From: Planctomycetota bacterium | Lineage (GTDB): Bacteria > Planctomycetota > UBA1135 > UBA2386 | DNA: 64,000 bases | Direction: 5' to 3' | Assembly (NCBI GenBank): GCA_020638735.1 | Contig: JACKHZ010000009.1 | Coordinates: 1-64,000 of the forward strand | Shown: positions 17,153-25,277 of the stretch, piece after piece | Layout of the letters: each line of letters opens with the position of its first letter | How positions within the stretch are numbered: position 1 is the stretch's first letter | Program-made: the position numbers and the translations under genes | Notes under the pieces: model-generated | What the model was told of the DNA's origin: nothing | The model's database searches: none | The model's input: only the letters and a program-made list of their open reading frames with translations

Positions 17153-17226
17153 CCAAAACCAAGAATGGGCCGCAGGCTCAAGGCAATGCGACCGCCCAGC
17201 GCGAGCATGGAGATATCACGTCATCT

Positions 17227-17367
17227 CCCGTACTAGCCAAGAAGTCGCCCAATGACCCCGCCCCCGCGCTCGTGTTGAACACTTCACCACGTCCTCGCAC
17301 TCGCTGAAGCCATCACGCGACGCACAGTACAGCCCGATCCCCCAACCGCCACCCCCGACTCCAGCGC
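17227..17367. repeat. Dispersed ~135-bp repeat, copy A
   Basis: The stretch CCCGTACTAGCC through AACCGCCACCCCCG recurs almost unchanged at 25278-25415 and 34261-34394. On the minus strand it can encode a Cys-containing peptide (GLYCASRDGFSECEDVVK), but no intact gene is formed in any copy. In the other two copies the rve-type IS follows directly; here it does not. Confidence 0.6.
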
Positions 17368-17482
17368 GGAACCAGAACGCCGGGACGATGACGTAGGCAA
17401 GAGCCAACAGTAGACTTCCGCCCATCGAGCCAGACCTCCACGCCCACCTCCAAGCGGCTCCCAACCGTCACGAGGTGCGCCC

Positions 17483-17724
17483 TTGGACACGTCTTCTCCT
17501 GCGGTCGAGTTCGTCTCGATCGACCGCCTGTTCTGCAGCCCGACCAACCCCCGCCTGAACGACCAGGCCGGCGCACTGGCCGCCGGTGCCGCGCGATCGA
17601 GATCAGCCCGCCGTTCGTCGACGTGGCGATCAAGCGGTGGCAGAAGGCGACCGGGCAGGATGCGGTGCTCGACGGCGACGGCCGCACATTCGCCGAGGGC
17701 ACTGCCGAGCGAGGTGAGTCGTGA
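17483..17724 (+). pseudogene. ParB-methylase remnant with internal deletion
   Basis: The first ~35 codons (TSSPAVEFVSIDRLFCSP) match the ParB-domain remnant at 14756. At about 17585 the frame shifts into a C-terminal methylase tail: CRAIEISPPFVDVAIKRW and TGQDAVLDGDGRTFAE, ending at a TGA at 17722. So both ends of a ParB-methylase survive and the middle (~350 codons) is gone. The stop overlaps the original GTG start of the next gene (GTGA at 17721). Confidence 0.7.
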
Positions 17725-17796
17725 TCCTCGGCACCTTCCGTAACCGTCGCGTGAAGCACATCTGGTCGCGGCAGCCGCGCTCGGCATCGTGCCGGC

Positions 17797-18093
17797 ATGC
17801 AACGACGCAAGGAGATGACCGCGCTGCTGGCGCGGCGTGAGCGCGAGGGCCTGAGCCTGCGCGAGTTGTCCGAAGAGACCGGGATCCCGTTCGGCACGCT
17901 GTCCTGGTGGTGCTGGCGCCTGCGGCAGGATTCTGCTGGTCGGCAACCTGCAGATGCGTTCGTCGAGGTGGAATTGCCGCCAGCGGTCCGCGGTGAAGTC
18001 GTCGTGCGTGTTGCCGACATCGAGATCGCGGCTCCTGCCGGGGCGGACATCGACTGGCTCCGCGATCTGATCAACGCGCTGCGGCCATGCTGA
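17797..18093 (+). CDS. tnpA: IS66 accessory protein TnpA
   Basis: 98 residues, a helix-turn-helix protein (LSLRELSEETGIPFGTLSWW) of the kind encoded first in IS66 elements. It probably binds DNA during transposition. It overlaps tnpB by 7 bp. The protein in copy B is identical in sequence. Confidence 0.85.
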   Translation: MQRRKEMTALLARREREGLSLRELSEETGIPFGTLSWWCWRLRQDSAGRQPADAFVEVELPPAVRGEVVVRVADIEIAAPAGADIDWLRDLINALRPC

Positions 18094-18467
18094 GCCTGCC
18101 GTCGAGCATTCGCATTTTCGTTGCTCGCGACGCAGTCGACTTCCGCAAGGCGCACGACGGTCTACTCGCCGTGATCCGCGACGCGTTCGGCGACGACCCG
18201 TTCGACGGCAGCCTGTTCGTGTTCCTCAATCGCGGTCGCGACCGGGTGAAGCTGCTGCAGTGGGATCGCGACGGCTTCTGGCTGCACTACAAGCGGCTCG
18301 AGCAGGGCACGTTCAAGCTCGACGTCAAGACCGACGAATCGCGTTGCGAGATCAGTCGCGCGCAGCTGTCGATGCTGATCGAGGGAATCGATCTACAGAA
18401 GCGAAAGATCCGCCAGCCTCTGTCGTTGCCTGCGCGTCGTGGCGATCGTGACGGACGTGGCAACTGA
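18087..18467 (+). CDS. tnpB: IS66 Orf2-family protein TnpB
   Basis: 126 residues with the family signature: IRIFVARDAVDFRKAHDGL near the start, then FVFLNRGRDRVKLLQWDRDG and LHYKRLEQGTF. It is required with TnpA for IS66 transposition, but its biochemical role is not settled. It overlaps tnpC by 29 bp, which suggests coupled translation. Confidence 0.9.
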   Translation: MLSLPSSIRIFVARDAVDFRKAHDGLLAVIRDAFGDDPFDGSLFVFLNRGRDRVKLLQWDRDGFWLHYKRLEQGTFKLDVKTDESRCEISRAQLSMLIEGIDLQKRKIRQPLSLPARRGDRDGRGN

Positions 18468-20082
18468 GGATGTGGATCCGAGCGAGCTCGAAGTCCTTCG
18501 CGGCCAGGTCGCCGCGCTGCAGCAGCAACTGGCTGCTCGTGACGAGCTGATCCGCAAGCTCGAGCACAACGTCGAGGTGTTTCGACGCATCGCGTTCGGC
18601 GGCGGCTCGGAGAAGCGCGGCAATCGCAAGCTGCCCGACGGCGAAGTCCCGACCAAGCAACTGCACCTGTGGCTCGTCGATCTCGTCGCGGAGGCGGAGC
18701 GCACCGCCGAGAAGACAGGCACCCACGGCTCGATCACGGTTACTCCTCCGAATCCAGGGCGCACGCCCAGCAAGCGCCGCCAGAAGTTGCCGTCGCACCT
18801 GCCCAGGGTGCGCACGACCTACGAGCTGCCGGCCGACCGCCTCGCCTGCGAGTGCGGCTGCCAGATGGAGGAGATCAGCGAGGACATCAGCAGCGAGCTG
18901 ATCCGGATCGAGCTGACGCTGGTGCACGAGATCGCCCGGAAGAAGTACGGCTGCAAGAAGTGCGGCGGTGCCGCGCGCACCGCGCCCGGTCCGGATCGCG
19001 TGATCGAGAAGGGCCTGCTGAGTCCGAGCTTCCTCGCCCACGTCATCAGCGAGCGGTTCGGCATGCACATGCCCTACCACCGAATGGAGCAGAAGTACGC
19101 CGGCGAAGGCTTGGACCTGTCGCGCAGCGTGCTGCAGCGCTCGACGGCCAAGTGCGCGGAGCTGCTCGAGCCGATCTACAACCAGCTCAACCGCGAGATC
19201 CTCGCCCAGCGCGTCATCCACACCGACGACACGCCGGTGACGATCGCGTGCGACGAGAAGGGGCGACCGGCCAAGGGCCGCGTCTGGGTCTACGCCGATC
19301 ACGATCACCGCATCTGGTACGACTTCACGTCCAGCCGCCGCCAAGACGGACCCGAGCGAGTGCTCGGCAGCTTCAAGGGCTTCCTTCAGGCGGACGCCTA
19401 CAAGGGCTACGACCAGTTCTTCGTTCCCGAGGGAGCAACCGAGGTCGCGTGCTGGGCGCACGCGCGGCGCAAGTTCGTCGACGCTGAGTCCAAGGATCCG
19501 AAGCTCGTCGCGCAGGCGCTCGATCGCATCGGTGCGCTCTACGCCGTGGAGCGAGCGGTCAAGGACGCTGCCGCGGCCGAGAAGCGCGAGCCCACGCCGG
19601 AGGAGTTCCTCGCTGCGCGACAGCAGCACAGCAAGCCCCAACTCGAGGCCATCCGCGCTTGGCTGGAGTGGGCTGAGACACAGGTGCTGCCCAAGAGTCC
19701 GGTCGCCGAGGCGATCCGCTATGCGCTCAACCAGTGGAAGGCGCTGACGGTGTTCGTCGACGACGGCGAACTGCACATCGACAACAATCTCGCTGAGCGA
19801 TCGCTGCGACCGTTCGCCGTCGGCAGGAAGAACTGGCTGTTCTTCCAGACCGAGGGCGGCGGCAAGACCGCCGCGATCCTCGCCAGCCTGCTACAGACCG
19901 CGCGTGCGATCGGGGTCAACCCGCAGGACTACTTCCGCGACGTGCTCCTGCGCATCGGCAGCGAGTCCGATGTCGCCAAGTTGACGCCGCACGGCTGGAA
20001 GCAGCACTTCGCGCAGGACGTCGCCGACCACCACGAGGACATCCTCTGTCGGCTGCGCGACCACTTCGCCAAGGCGCAGTAG
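18439..20082 (+). CDS. tnpC: IS66 transposase TnpC
   Basis: 547 residues with the IS66 layout: an N-terminal leucine-rich coiled coil (LRGQVAALQQQLAARDELIRKLE), a zinc-finger part (CECGCQ, CKKCGG), a DDE core (VIHTDDTPV; ADAYKGYDQ; NNLAERSLRPF) and the C-terminal IS66 domain (SLLQTARAIGVNPQDYFRDVL). The GTG start is the family-conserved region start; later GTGs are possible. The copy-B protein appears to differ by only about two residues (Lys/Gln in NQW-ALTVF, Val/Ile in IG-NPQ). Confidence 0.95.
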   Translation: MAIVTDVATEDVDPSELEVLRGQVAALQQQLAARDELIRKLEHNVEVFRRIAFGGGSEKRGNRKLPDGEVPTKQLHLWLVDLVAEAERTAEKTGTHGSITVTPPNPGRTPSKRRQKLPSHLPRVRTTYELPADRLACECGCQMEEISEDISSELIRIELTLVHEIARKKYGCKKCGGAARTAPGPDRVIEKGLLSPSFLAHVISERFGMHMPYHRMEQKYAGEGLDLSRSVLQRSTAKCAELLEPIYNQLNREILAQRVIHTDDTPVTIACDEKGRPAKGRVWVYADHDHRIWYDFTSSRRQDGPERVLGSFKGFLQADAYKGYDQFFVPEGATEVACWAHARRKFVDAESKDPKLVAQALDRIGALYAVERAVKDAAAAEKREPTPEEFLAARQQHSKPQLEAIRAWLEWAETQVLPKSPVAEAIRYALNQWKALTVFVDDGELHIDNNLAERSLRPFAVGRKNWLFFQTEGGGKTAAILASLLQTARAIGVNPQDYFRDVLLRIGSESDVAKLTPHGWKQHFAQDVADHHEDILCRLRDHFAKAQ

Positions 20083-20132
20083 CGCCCGCGGGCAGCAAGC
20101 CGTGGGGGCTGCCGGAGCTATGCCGGCGACCT

Positions 20133-20384
20133 GTGCTTCACGCGACGGTTACCACCTTCCTGATCGGGACCGGCCTCTGCGCCGTGTTCGCCATCTTGCT
20201 CCATCTGCACCCGCCGACGCTGCTGACGATCTCGCTCGGCACCATCGCGATCGTGTCGGTGGCCAGCTTCGCATCCGGCGACGTGCCAGGCGGCGTCACC
20301 TACGCCGTGCTCGACCTGATCCTCGGCTGGCTGGCGTTCTCCATCTGCCGCCTCACCAGGACACCAACCCGGGCCGAGCGATGA
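20133..20384 (+). CDS. Small two-helix membrane protein, start replaced by IS66 insertion
   Basis: Removing the IS66 copy and one target repeat joins 17739 to 20161 and restores an 80-residue frame from GTG at 17721 (start VILGTFLIGTGLC). After insertion the IS terminus itself supplies an in-frame GTG at 20133, so an 83-residue version (start MLHATVTTFLIGTG) could still be made. It has two hydrophobic segments, about residues 10-30 and 50-75, and a basic tail. It overlaps the next gene by 4 bp (ATGA at 20381). It probably formed an operon with the lost methylase upstream and the two paralogues downstream. Function unknown. Confidence 0.6.
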   Translation: MLHATVTTFLIGTGLCAVFAILLHLHPPTLLTISLGTIAIVSVASFASGDVPGGVTYAVLDLILGWLAFSICRLTRTPTRAER

Positions 20385-21103
20385 AGAAGAACGTGCAGAA
20401 CCGGCTCTCGCGCCTCACCGAGACGTTCGGCACCGTGCCGATCCCGCACGCCGTCGTGGAGGCGGCGTTCGGCGAGTTCCGCCGCACCGGCGAGTTGCCC
20501 GATGACGTTGGGCTGGCCTACGCGGTGACCCGTCGGGCGAAGGTCGGCTTCGCGTCCGTCTACCGGCCCGACGGCAGCATGGACTGGGGCGCCACGATGC
20601 AGGTCGCGCTGTCGAGCCCGAGTCGCAAGCCAGACCCGATTCTCGACGAGTTGTACCTGGAGGCGATCTTCGGTCCCGAGCTGGTGCGCTGGGCCGCGCG
20701 ACAGGTGCTGCGGTCGCTGGCCGCCGTCGGCGAGGACGTGAGCCAACCACAGTTCCTGCACTGGAAGCCCGACCTGCCCAAGTTCGGAGCAGTCGGCCTG
20801 TCGATACTCGGCTTCCCGCAGCGGCTGGCGAAGGCGCCCCACGCGAAACGCGCACACGAGCTGTTCGCGCGGATGGAGAGCCTCGCCGACCAGATCGGGC
20901 ACCGCAGTCGCCACTGGCACAAAAGCGTGACGCGGGCGATCGAAGCGTTCGACGAGTCCGGGGAACTGCCGGACGACGCGCAGATGCGCGAGTGCGTGCT
21001 GAACAGCGCCGAGATGGTCGCCTTGGTCGACCACTTCTGCGGCGCCGACGTAGCCGCGGACCTGGATCACCTCGACCAGCTGCGCGCGGAGGCCATGCCA
21101 TGA
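20381..21103 (+). CDS. Unknown protein, first of a tandem paralogue pair
   Basis: 240 residues beginning MKKNVQNRLSRLTETFGTVP. It shares a layout with the next protein: a basic start, an EQFR/GEFRRTGELP motif, a PEPVR/GPELVRWAARQVL helix, a PKFGAVGLSILGFP / PRFGTVGFALLGYP motif, and an ELPDDAQMRECVLNSAE / KLPTDPVMRDIILGSVE motif near the C-terminus. No known domain. ATG overlaps the upstream stop (ATGA) and the end overlaps the next ATG, so it is translationally coupled on both sides. Confidence 0.65.
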   Translation: MKKNVQNRLSRLTETFGTVPIPHAVVEAAFGEFRRTGELPDDVGLAYAVTRRAKVGFASVYRPDGSMDWGATMQVALSSPSRKPDPILDELYLEAIFGPELVRWAARQVLRSLAAVGEDVSQPQFLHWKPDLPKFGAVGLSILGFPQRLAKAPHAKRAHELFARMESLADQIGHRSRHWHKSVTRAIEAFDESGELPDDAQMRECVLNSAEMVALVDHFCGADVAADLDHLDQLRAEAMP

Positions 21104-21936
21104 AGGCCAAGAACAAGGGCCGCCTGGCCAGGCTCGACAAGGCCATCCACCACCGCCCGCTGCGCCGTTCCGCGATCGACGCCGCGCTCGAGCAGTTCCG
21201 CGCCACCGGCGAGCTGCCCGAACAACAGCGCCTCGCCGACGCCGTGACCAGGACGGTCCTCGACCCCGGCTGGGACGTGGCCGAGGAGACCAACCCGGTC
21301 TTGAAGCACCTCCGGGCGGCACAGGTGCGCGTCGGGATCACGGTGCAGAGCGTGAAGCCGCAGACCGAAGAGGCGAAGACGCACGTGGAGCCGTCCAAGG
21401 TGCTGCGGTGCCTCTACGGCGAGGCGGTGTGGGCGCCGGAGCCGGTGCGCGGCATCGCGCGCAAGGCGCTGGCGTGGCATGCAGACGGCGGCGACGACGT
21501 GGCCTCGCCCTCGTTCCTGGCCGACCGCGAGATGCCGCGCTTCGGCACCGTCGGCTTCGCGCTGCTCGGCTACCCCGACCTCCTCGTCGTGCCGCCCTAC
21601 GAGGATCAGGCGCGGCGGTTGTTCGTGCGCTACGGCGACCTGATGCAACGCAAGGGTCCGTGCAACGAGGACTGGGAGCGGCGGTTCTTCGACCTATCGG
21701 TGGAGTTCTACCGGCACGGCAAGTTGCCGACGGACCCGGTGATGCGCGACATCATCCTGGGCAGCGTGGAGATCGACGCGCTGTTCGAGCACAAGCGCGG
21801 CGGCAACGTGGCCGAGCTGATGGCGGCGCTGGATGCCGCGGCGCGGGCGAGTGGCGACGAGCGCGACGCGGCGATCGGCCAGGTCGTCGAGGTCATCCGG
21901 CGTACGGACGTGGAGATCGTGGGGCGCATTCCCTGA
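21100..21936 (+). CDS. Unknown protein, second of a tandem paralogue pair
   Basis: 278 residues beginning MKAKNKGRLARLDKAIHHRP, with the same motif order as the upstream protein but an added stretch around residues 65-100 and a longer Ala-rich C-terminus. Soluble, helical, no signal. The ATG (21100) overlaps the previous stop. Duplicated helical proteins beside a methylase remnant and a small membrane protein might be parts of a lost phage-like or defence module; nothing in the sequence proves this. Confidence 0.65.
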   Translation: MKAKNKGRLARLDKAIHHRPLRRSAIDAALEQFRATGELPEQQRLADAVTRTVLDPGWDVAEETNPVLKHLRAAQVRVGITVQSVKPQTEEAKTHVEPSKVLRCLYGEAVWAPEPVRGIARKALAWHADGGDDVASPSFLADREMPRFGTVGFALLGYPDLLVVPPYEDQARRLFVRYGDLMQRKGPCNEDWERRFFDLSVEFYRHGKLPTDPVMRDIILGSVEIDALFEHKRGGNVAELMAALDAAARASGDERDAAIGQVVEVIRRTDVEIVGRIP

Positions 21937-21953
21937 CGAATGCGACTACGCGA

Positions 21954-22415
21954 TCAGAATCGGAGACTCGACGGAGCAATGCTGGATGCCTGCTCCATGG
22001 CTTCCATGCGCTTGGCGAAGTCCGTGAACAGGCTCCAGTAGGAGCTGTCGCGATTCACGCCATTCCAGAACTGGTCGCTCTGATAGCACCGCACCGCGTA
22101 GTAGCCGAACATGTAGTGCGCCACTGGTTCGCGGATCAGGTGCGAGTTGACCATCAGAGCAACCTCCTCGAAGAACCCGAGCAAGTCGCGCTTCTCCTTG
22201 AACGCAACATCCGCCAACTCTCGGTCGTCGCCGTCGAGCATGGCGCACAGACTTCGAAACGATTCGTTGCCCTTGAAGCGCTGACGCATCGCCAGAAAGT
22301 GCTCAGCACGCTTCTGGGCTCCGTGGCTTGAGTATTCGAATACCGCCTTGATCAGAGTTACCAACGCAATTGTGACCCCGACAATCGCTGCCACGTCTCG
22401 AGCTTCTGCCCACAT
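21954..22415 (-). CDS. Single-pass membrane protein, DUF4760-like
   Basis: 153 residues from the ATG at 22415, chosen because AAGGAGGA lies directly upstream and because the longer frame is non-coding in style. One transmembrane helix near the N-terminus (VAAIVGVTIALVTLIKAVFEY) is followed by a helical cytoplasmic part (HFLAMRQRFKGNESF, LGFFEEVALMVN, YYAVRCYQSDQFWNGV). This resembles DUF4760-type proteins, whose function is unknown. It is convergent with the tandem paralogues and stands alone. Confidence 0.65.
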   Translation of the reverse strand: MWAEARDVAAIVGVTIALVTLIKAVFEYSSHGAQKRAEHFLAMRQRFKGNESFRSLCAMLDGDDRELADVAFKEKRDLLGFFEEVALMVNSHLIREPVAHYMFGYYAVRCYQSDQFWNGVNRDSSYWSLFTDFAKRMEAMEQASSIAPSSLRF

Positions 22416-22594
22416 CGTTTCCTCCTTCTTGGATTCTCCGCTTTCGACCAGACGGCCCCGTCGAAGTGCGGCGCCGGATGTAGGTCGCTGGTCGCACATC
22501 TCAAGGGGATTCTGGCGATGCCGAGCCGCAGCGCGCGTCTGACTCGCCGATGTGGCTGAATGCGCCTTGATGATCTCGGCCGCCCCATGGCTCC

Positions 22595-23476
22595 ATGTGG
22601 GCCATGCAACTCCAAGCCGCCCTCGAGGCATTCCAGGTTCAGCTCGCCGCCGACGGCCGTAGCGAGCACACCCGCCGGCAATACCGCCGCCACGTCGCTG
22701 GCCTGATCGCCTGGCTGACGAACGCCCACCGCCCCACCACCGCCGAGTCGATCACGCCGCAGGTCGTCGCCGAGTTCTTCGCCAGCGACGACGCCAAGTC
22801 GAGCTGCCGCGGCGGGCCGAAGAAAGCGACCTCGGCGAACGCACAGCGGACCAGCCTGCGGTGCTTCCTGCGGTGGCTGCACGAGTCGGGCACGACCACG
22901 ACGAACGCCGGTCGGCTGCTGCGGCGGGCACTGTGCGCGCCCCCACCGCCGAAGGCGCTGCACGCTGACGAACAACACCGCTTGCGCGACGCGCTCGGCG
23001 CTGCCACCGGCGCCGAATCGAACCGCGACCACATCCTGATCGAGTTGCTGCTCGGCACCGGCATCCGGATCGGCAGCGCCATCGGACTCGACATCGAGGA
23101 CATCGACCTGGGGCATGGCGAGCTGACCCTGCGCAAGTCGAAGAACGACCGGCCGGCGACCGCGGTGCTACCCAAGGGCACCGCCGAGATGTTGCGCGTA
23201 TTCGTCAGCGACCGCACCGCCGGCCCGCTGTTCCTGGCCGGTGGCCGGCGCCTCTCGATGCGGCACGCCCAGCGACGGATCGCGCGGTGGCTCACGGCGG
23301 CCGGGATCCGGGGGCGGTCGGCGCACGCGCTGCGGCACACCTTCGCGACCAGGATCTACTCCACCACCGGCGACCTGCAGGTGACCCAGGCCGCGCTGGG
23401 GCACGCCAGCATCGCCAGCACGGTCATCTACGCGAGGCTGGACAGGGCGCGGTTGCGGGCGGCGGTTGGGGCGTAA
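22595..23476 (+). CDS. Tyrosine site-specific recombinase (XerC/D-like integrase)
   Basis: 293 residues. A SAM-like core-binding domain (about 5-100, SEHTRRQYRRHVAGLIAWL) precedes the catalytic domain, with Arg158 (TGIRIGSAIGL), His244 and Arg247 (HALRHTFATR), His270 (LGHASI) and nucleophile Tyr279 (TVIYARLD). The extra domain of integron integrases is absent. It lies 68 bp upstream of the toxin-antitoxin gene; a decayed second copy at 26606 also precedes the same module, so the two move or were duplicated together. Likely integrase of the island or of a small mobile unit. The second Met (22604) is an alternative start. Confidence 0.85.
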   Translation: MWAMQLQAALEAFQVQLAADGRSEHTRRQYRRHVAGLIAWLTNAHRPTTAESITPQVVAEFFASDDAKSSCRGGPKKATSANAQRTSLRCFLRWLHESGTTTTNAGRLLRRALCAPPPPKALHADEQHRLRDALGAATGAESNRDHILIELLLGTGIRIGSAIGLDIEDIDLGHGELTLRKSKNDRPATAVLPKGTAEMLRVFVSDRTAGPLFLAGGRRLSMRHAQRRIARWLTAAGIRGRSAHALRHTFATRIYSTTGDLQVTQAALGHASIASTVIYARLDRARLRAAVGA

Positions 23477-23512
23477 GGCGCCGAAGGTCCCGTGCCAGCA
23501 CGGCTTGCCAGC

Positions 23513-23528
23513 ATCGCAGGAATGCGAT
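23513..23528. promoter_or_regulatory. Inverted repeat upstream of fused TA gene
   Basis: ATCGCA-GGAA-TGCGAT, a perfect 6-bp inverted repeat with a 4-bp spacer, 17 bp before the start codon. The same sequence sits at the same place before the second copy of the module (26959-26974). This fits an autoregulatory operator for the XRE-type antitoxin. Confidence 0.5.
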
Positions 23529-23544
23529 ACAGTTCCGAACACGA

Positions 23545-24282
23545 ATGCCGATAACCGAGGTCGTCTTCTACCAGGAGGCCGATGGGCATTCGCCCGTTGT
23601 CGAATGGCTCGAAGAACTCAGCTCCAAGGACGCGACCGCCTACGCCAAGTGCGTGGCCGTGATCCAGCGGCTCGAAGCCGATGGCCATGCACTTCGCCGG
23701 CCAACGGCCGACCTTCTGCGGGACGGCATCTACGAGCTGCGCGTCCGGAAGGGCCACGTGAACTACCGCATCCTCTACTTCTTCCACGGTCGCAACGTCG
23801 CGATCCTCGCCCACGGCATCACCAAGGAAGCCGAGGTGCCGAAGGTCGAGATCGATCGCGCCCTGCGCAGAAAGAAGGCGTTCGAAGCCGACCCCGAACA
23901 GCACACCTACAGGGAGAGTAGCACCATGACCAAGCACCCGAAGACCAGCAGCGCGACCAAGATCCTGGACCGGATCACCGGCAAGCGGCCGGAGATCCGA
24001 CAGGCCATCGAGGAGCACAAGCTCAACTCGCAGATCGCCGAGATGATCTTGGCGGCACGGGAGCGCGCCAGCCTGACCCAGACGCAACTCGCCAAGATGG
24101 TCGGGACGACCCAGAGCGCGATCTCACGACTGGAGGACGCCGACTACGAGGGCCACTCGTTGACGATGCTACAGAAGGTCGCCGAGGCGCTCGACCAGCG
24201 GGTCGAGGTGCGCTTCGTGGCGGTGAAGAGCGGGTCGCCGCGGCGGCGACCGACATCAAGGCGAACGGCAGCGGCCAAGTAG
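23545..24282 (+). CDS. HigB-like toxin fused in frame to XRE antitoxin
   Basis: 245 residues. Residues 1-124 are a RelE/HigB (phage Gp49-like, DUF891) toxin: VVFYQEADGHSPVVEWLEEL, LRDGIYELRVRKGHVNYRILYFFHGRN, ILAHGITKEAEVP. Residues 129-245 are an XRE antitoxin with the helix-turn-helix LTQTQLAKMVGTTQSAISRLE. In the second copy the toxin stops at GGGAGTAG and the antitoxin starts five bases later. Here an extra GA (GGGAGAGTAGC) removes the stop and joins the two through a Ser-Ser-Thr linker. The toxin should be an mRNA interferase. Fusion may lock it in a neutralised state or alter regulation; the internal ATG at 23927 may still give free antitoxin. Confidence 0.85.
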   Translation: MPITEVVFYQEADGHSPVVEWLEELSSKDATAYAKCVAVIQRLEADGHALRRPTADLLRDGIYELRVRKGHVNYRILYFFHGRNVAILAHGITKEAEVPKVEIDRALRRKKAFEADPEQHTYRESSTMTKHPKTSSATKILDRITGKRPEIRQAIEEHKLNSQIAEMILAARERASLTQTQLAKMVGTTQSAISRLEDADYEGHSLTMLQKVAEALDQRVEVRFVAVKSGSPRRRPTSRRTAAAK

Positions 24283-24382
24283 CGGCGCTGCGGATTGGAG
24301 TAGGGTGCGGGCCGGCGACTACCATGCTGGCTCGCGACGATGCCATGCATCGTCATCACCACGCACCAGCAGCGAGTGGGCA

Positions 24383-24886
24383 ATGCTCCAAGAAGAAGTC
24401 CAAGGCCTGCACCAGCATGTGCATGCAGCCCGCGACGATGACCCCAGAACGTTCTTGCGCCTGATGGACCAGGACGGCGTCGCGATCGGAAGGCTCCGCT
24501 ACTCCCTGCCCGATCCCGCCCGTGCGGTCCTGGCGAAGATCTGCGACTACCACGCTCGCTGGAAGGACGAGGGTGGCCCTCACCCGGACTTCGAGAGACG
24601 GTGGCAAGAAGAACGGGAGGCTGAATGGAAGCGTGGCCCACTGGGCTTCGGCCTTGATCCTGCCACTGCCGCCCGACCGCGCTACACGGAGTGGCCGGAA
24701 CTGCCGGCCTGGAACGACCCGCGCGTGAAGCAACTCAGGGGCGAATGGCTCGGCGTTCTCGAGCAAGCAATCGCACAACAGGCCGAGGCCGACTCACCAG
24801 ACGAACGGGGATCGCCAGGCCCGCAGGAAGAGGCCACGACGCGCGACCGAGTCGGGAGTGGGAAGAACGAGAAGGCCCAGAAGTAG
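24383..24886 (+). CDS. Unknown charged protein
   Basis: 167 residues from the ATG at 24383 (MLQEEVQGLHQHVHAARDDD); the frame opens earlier, at 24305, but that part overlaps the conserved 3' flank of the TA module. Hydrophilic, helix-rich, Glu/Arg-rich and without a known domain. It ends in a basic low-complexity tail. It lies 15 bp upstream of a small helix-turn-helix-like gene and may be co-transcribed with it. In the duplicate locus this cargo is absent, so it is unit-specific. Confidence 0.5.
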   Translation: MLQEEVQGLHQHVHAARDDDPRTFLRLMDQDGVAIGRLRYSLPDPARAVLAKICDYHARWKDEGGPHPDFERRWQEEREAEWKRGPLGFGLDPATAARPRYTEWPELPAWNDPRVKQLRGEWLGVLEQAIAQQAEADSPDERGSPGPQEEATTRDRVGSGKNEKAQK

Positions 24887-24901
24887 CTCCTGCACCCTGA
24901 G

Positions 24902-25135
24902 GTGCTCGGCCGCCAAGACCGAACAAGGCAGCGCAGGATCGCGCTCCTCAAGGCCCTACCCAAGGACTCCAACTCCAAGATCGTCGCCGCTCTTGACGAG
25001 TTCGGCGCGGGCGGCCCCAGCGACAGCACCGTGTCGAAGGACATCACGGCGATGCGGAAGGCTGGCGCCATCCACCGCACCCGTCTCGACATCACCGCAA
25101 AGGGACGGACGGTGCTCAACGAGGTGATGTTGTGA
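24902..25135 (+). CDS. Small winged-helix-like protein
   Basis: 77 residues from GTG. The order helix (RRIALLKALPKDSNSKIVAAL), helix, recognition-like helix (SDSTVSKDITAMRKAGAI) and a short beta wing (HRTRLDITAKGRTVL) resembles a winged helix-turn-helix. It may regulate its neighbour or the island. No close family is recognised and the weak GTG start is not certain. Confidence 0.45.
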   Translation: MLGRQDRTRQRRIALLKALPKDSNSKIVAALDEFGAGGPSDSTVSKDITAMRKAGAIHRTRLDITAKGRTVLNEVML

Positions 25136-25277
25136 TGTTTTTCCATTCACCGAACGGAAAGACATCACGGGTTGGGAGCCCGAGCATACCTTCGTGTTTC
25201 GCAGCGAAACGAACTCCACCTCAGCGCATGCCAGCATGCGCCGCAAACACCGGGAAGGGCGGCACCACTGGCTTGCC
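25136..25277. other. Intergenic palindromes
   Basis: Two perfect inverted repeats lie close together: GTTTCGC-A-GCGAAAC (25196-25210) and GCGCATG-CCAG-CATGCGC (25224-25241). No gene is seen. They could form a terminator after the small gene at 24902 or be recombination sites at the edge of the duplicated segment that begins at 25278. Confidence 0.4.

Larger units (their letters stand above)
17740..20152 (+). mobile_element. IS66-family element, copy A, complete with 8-bp target duplication
   Basis: The element carries tnpA, tnpB and tnpC in order. Its ends are inverted repeats: GTAACCGTCGCGTGAAGCAC at 17740-17759 and the reverse complement at 20133-20152. Target duplication CACCTTCC flanks it at 17732-17739 and 20153-20160. 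GTAA-type ends and 8-bp duplications are typical of IS66. Copy B at 31706-34115 is almost identical, so at least one jump was recent. It is inserted at codon 7 of a small membrane protein gene. Confidence 0.95.

Noticed and set aside
18352..19776. 474-residue antisense frame over IS66 tnpC, repeated in copy B
   Set aside because: It is a mirror of a real transposase and appears twice only because the IS is duplicated.
22639..23340. Antisense frame over the integrase
   Set aside because: Low-information Arg/Ser/Pro composition; the plus-strand frame has all recombinase catalytic residues.
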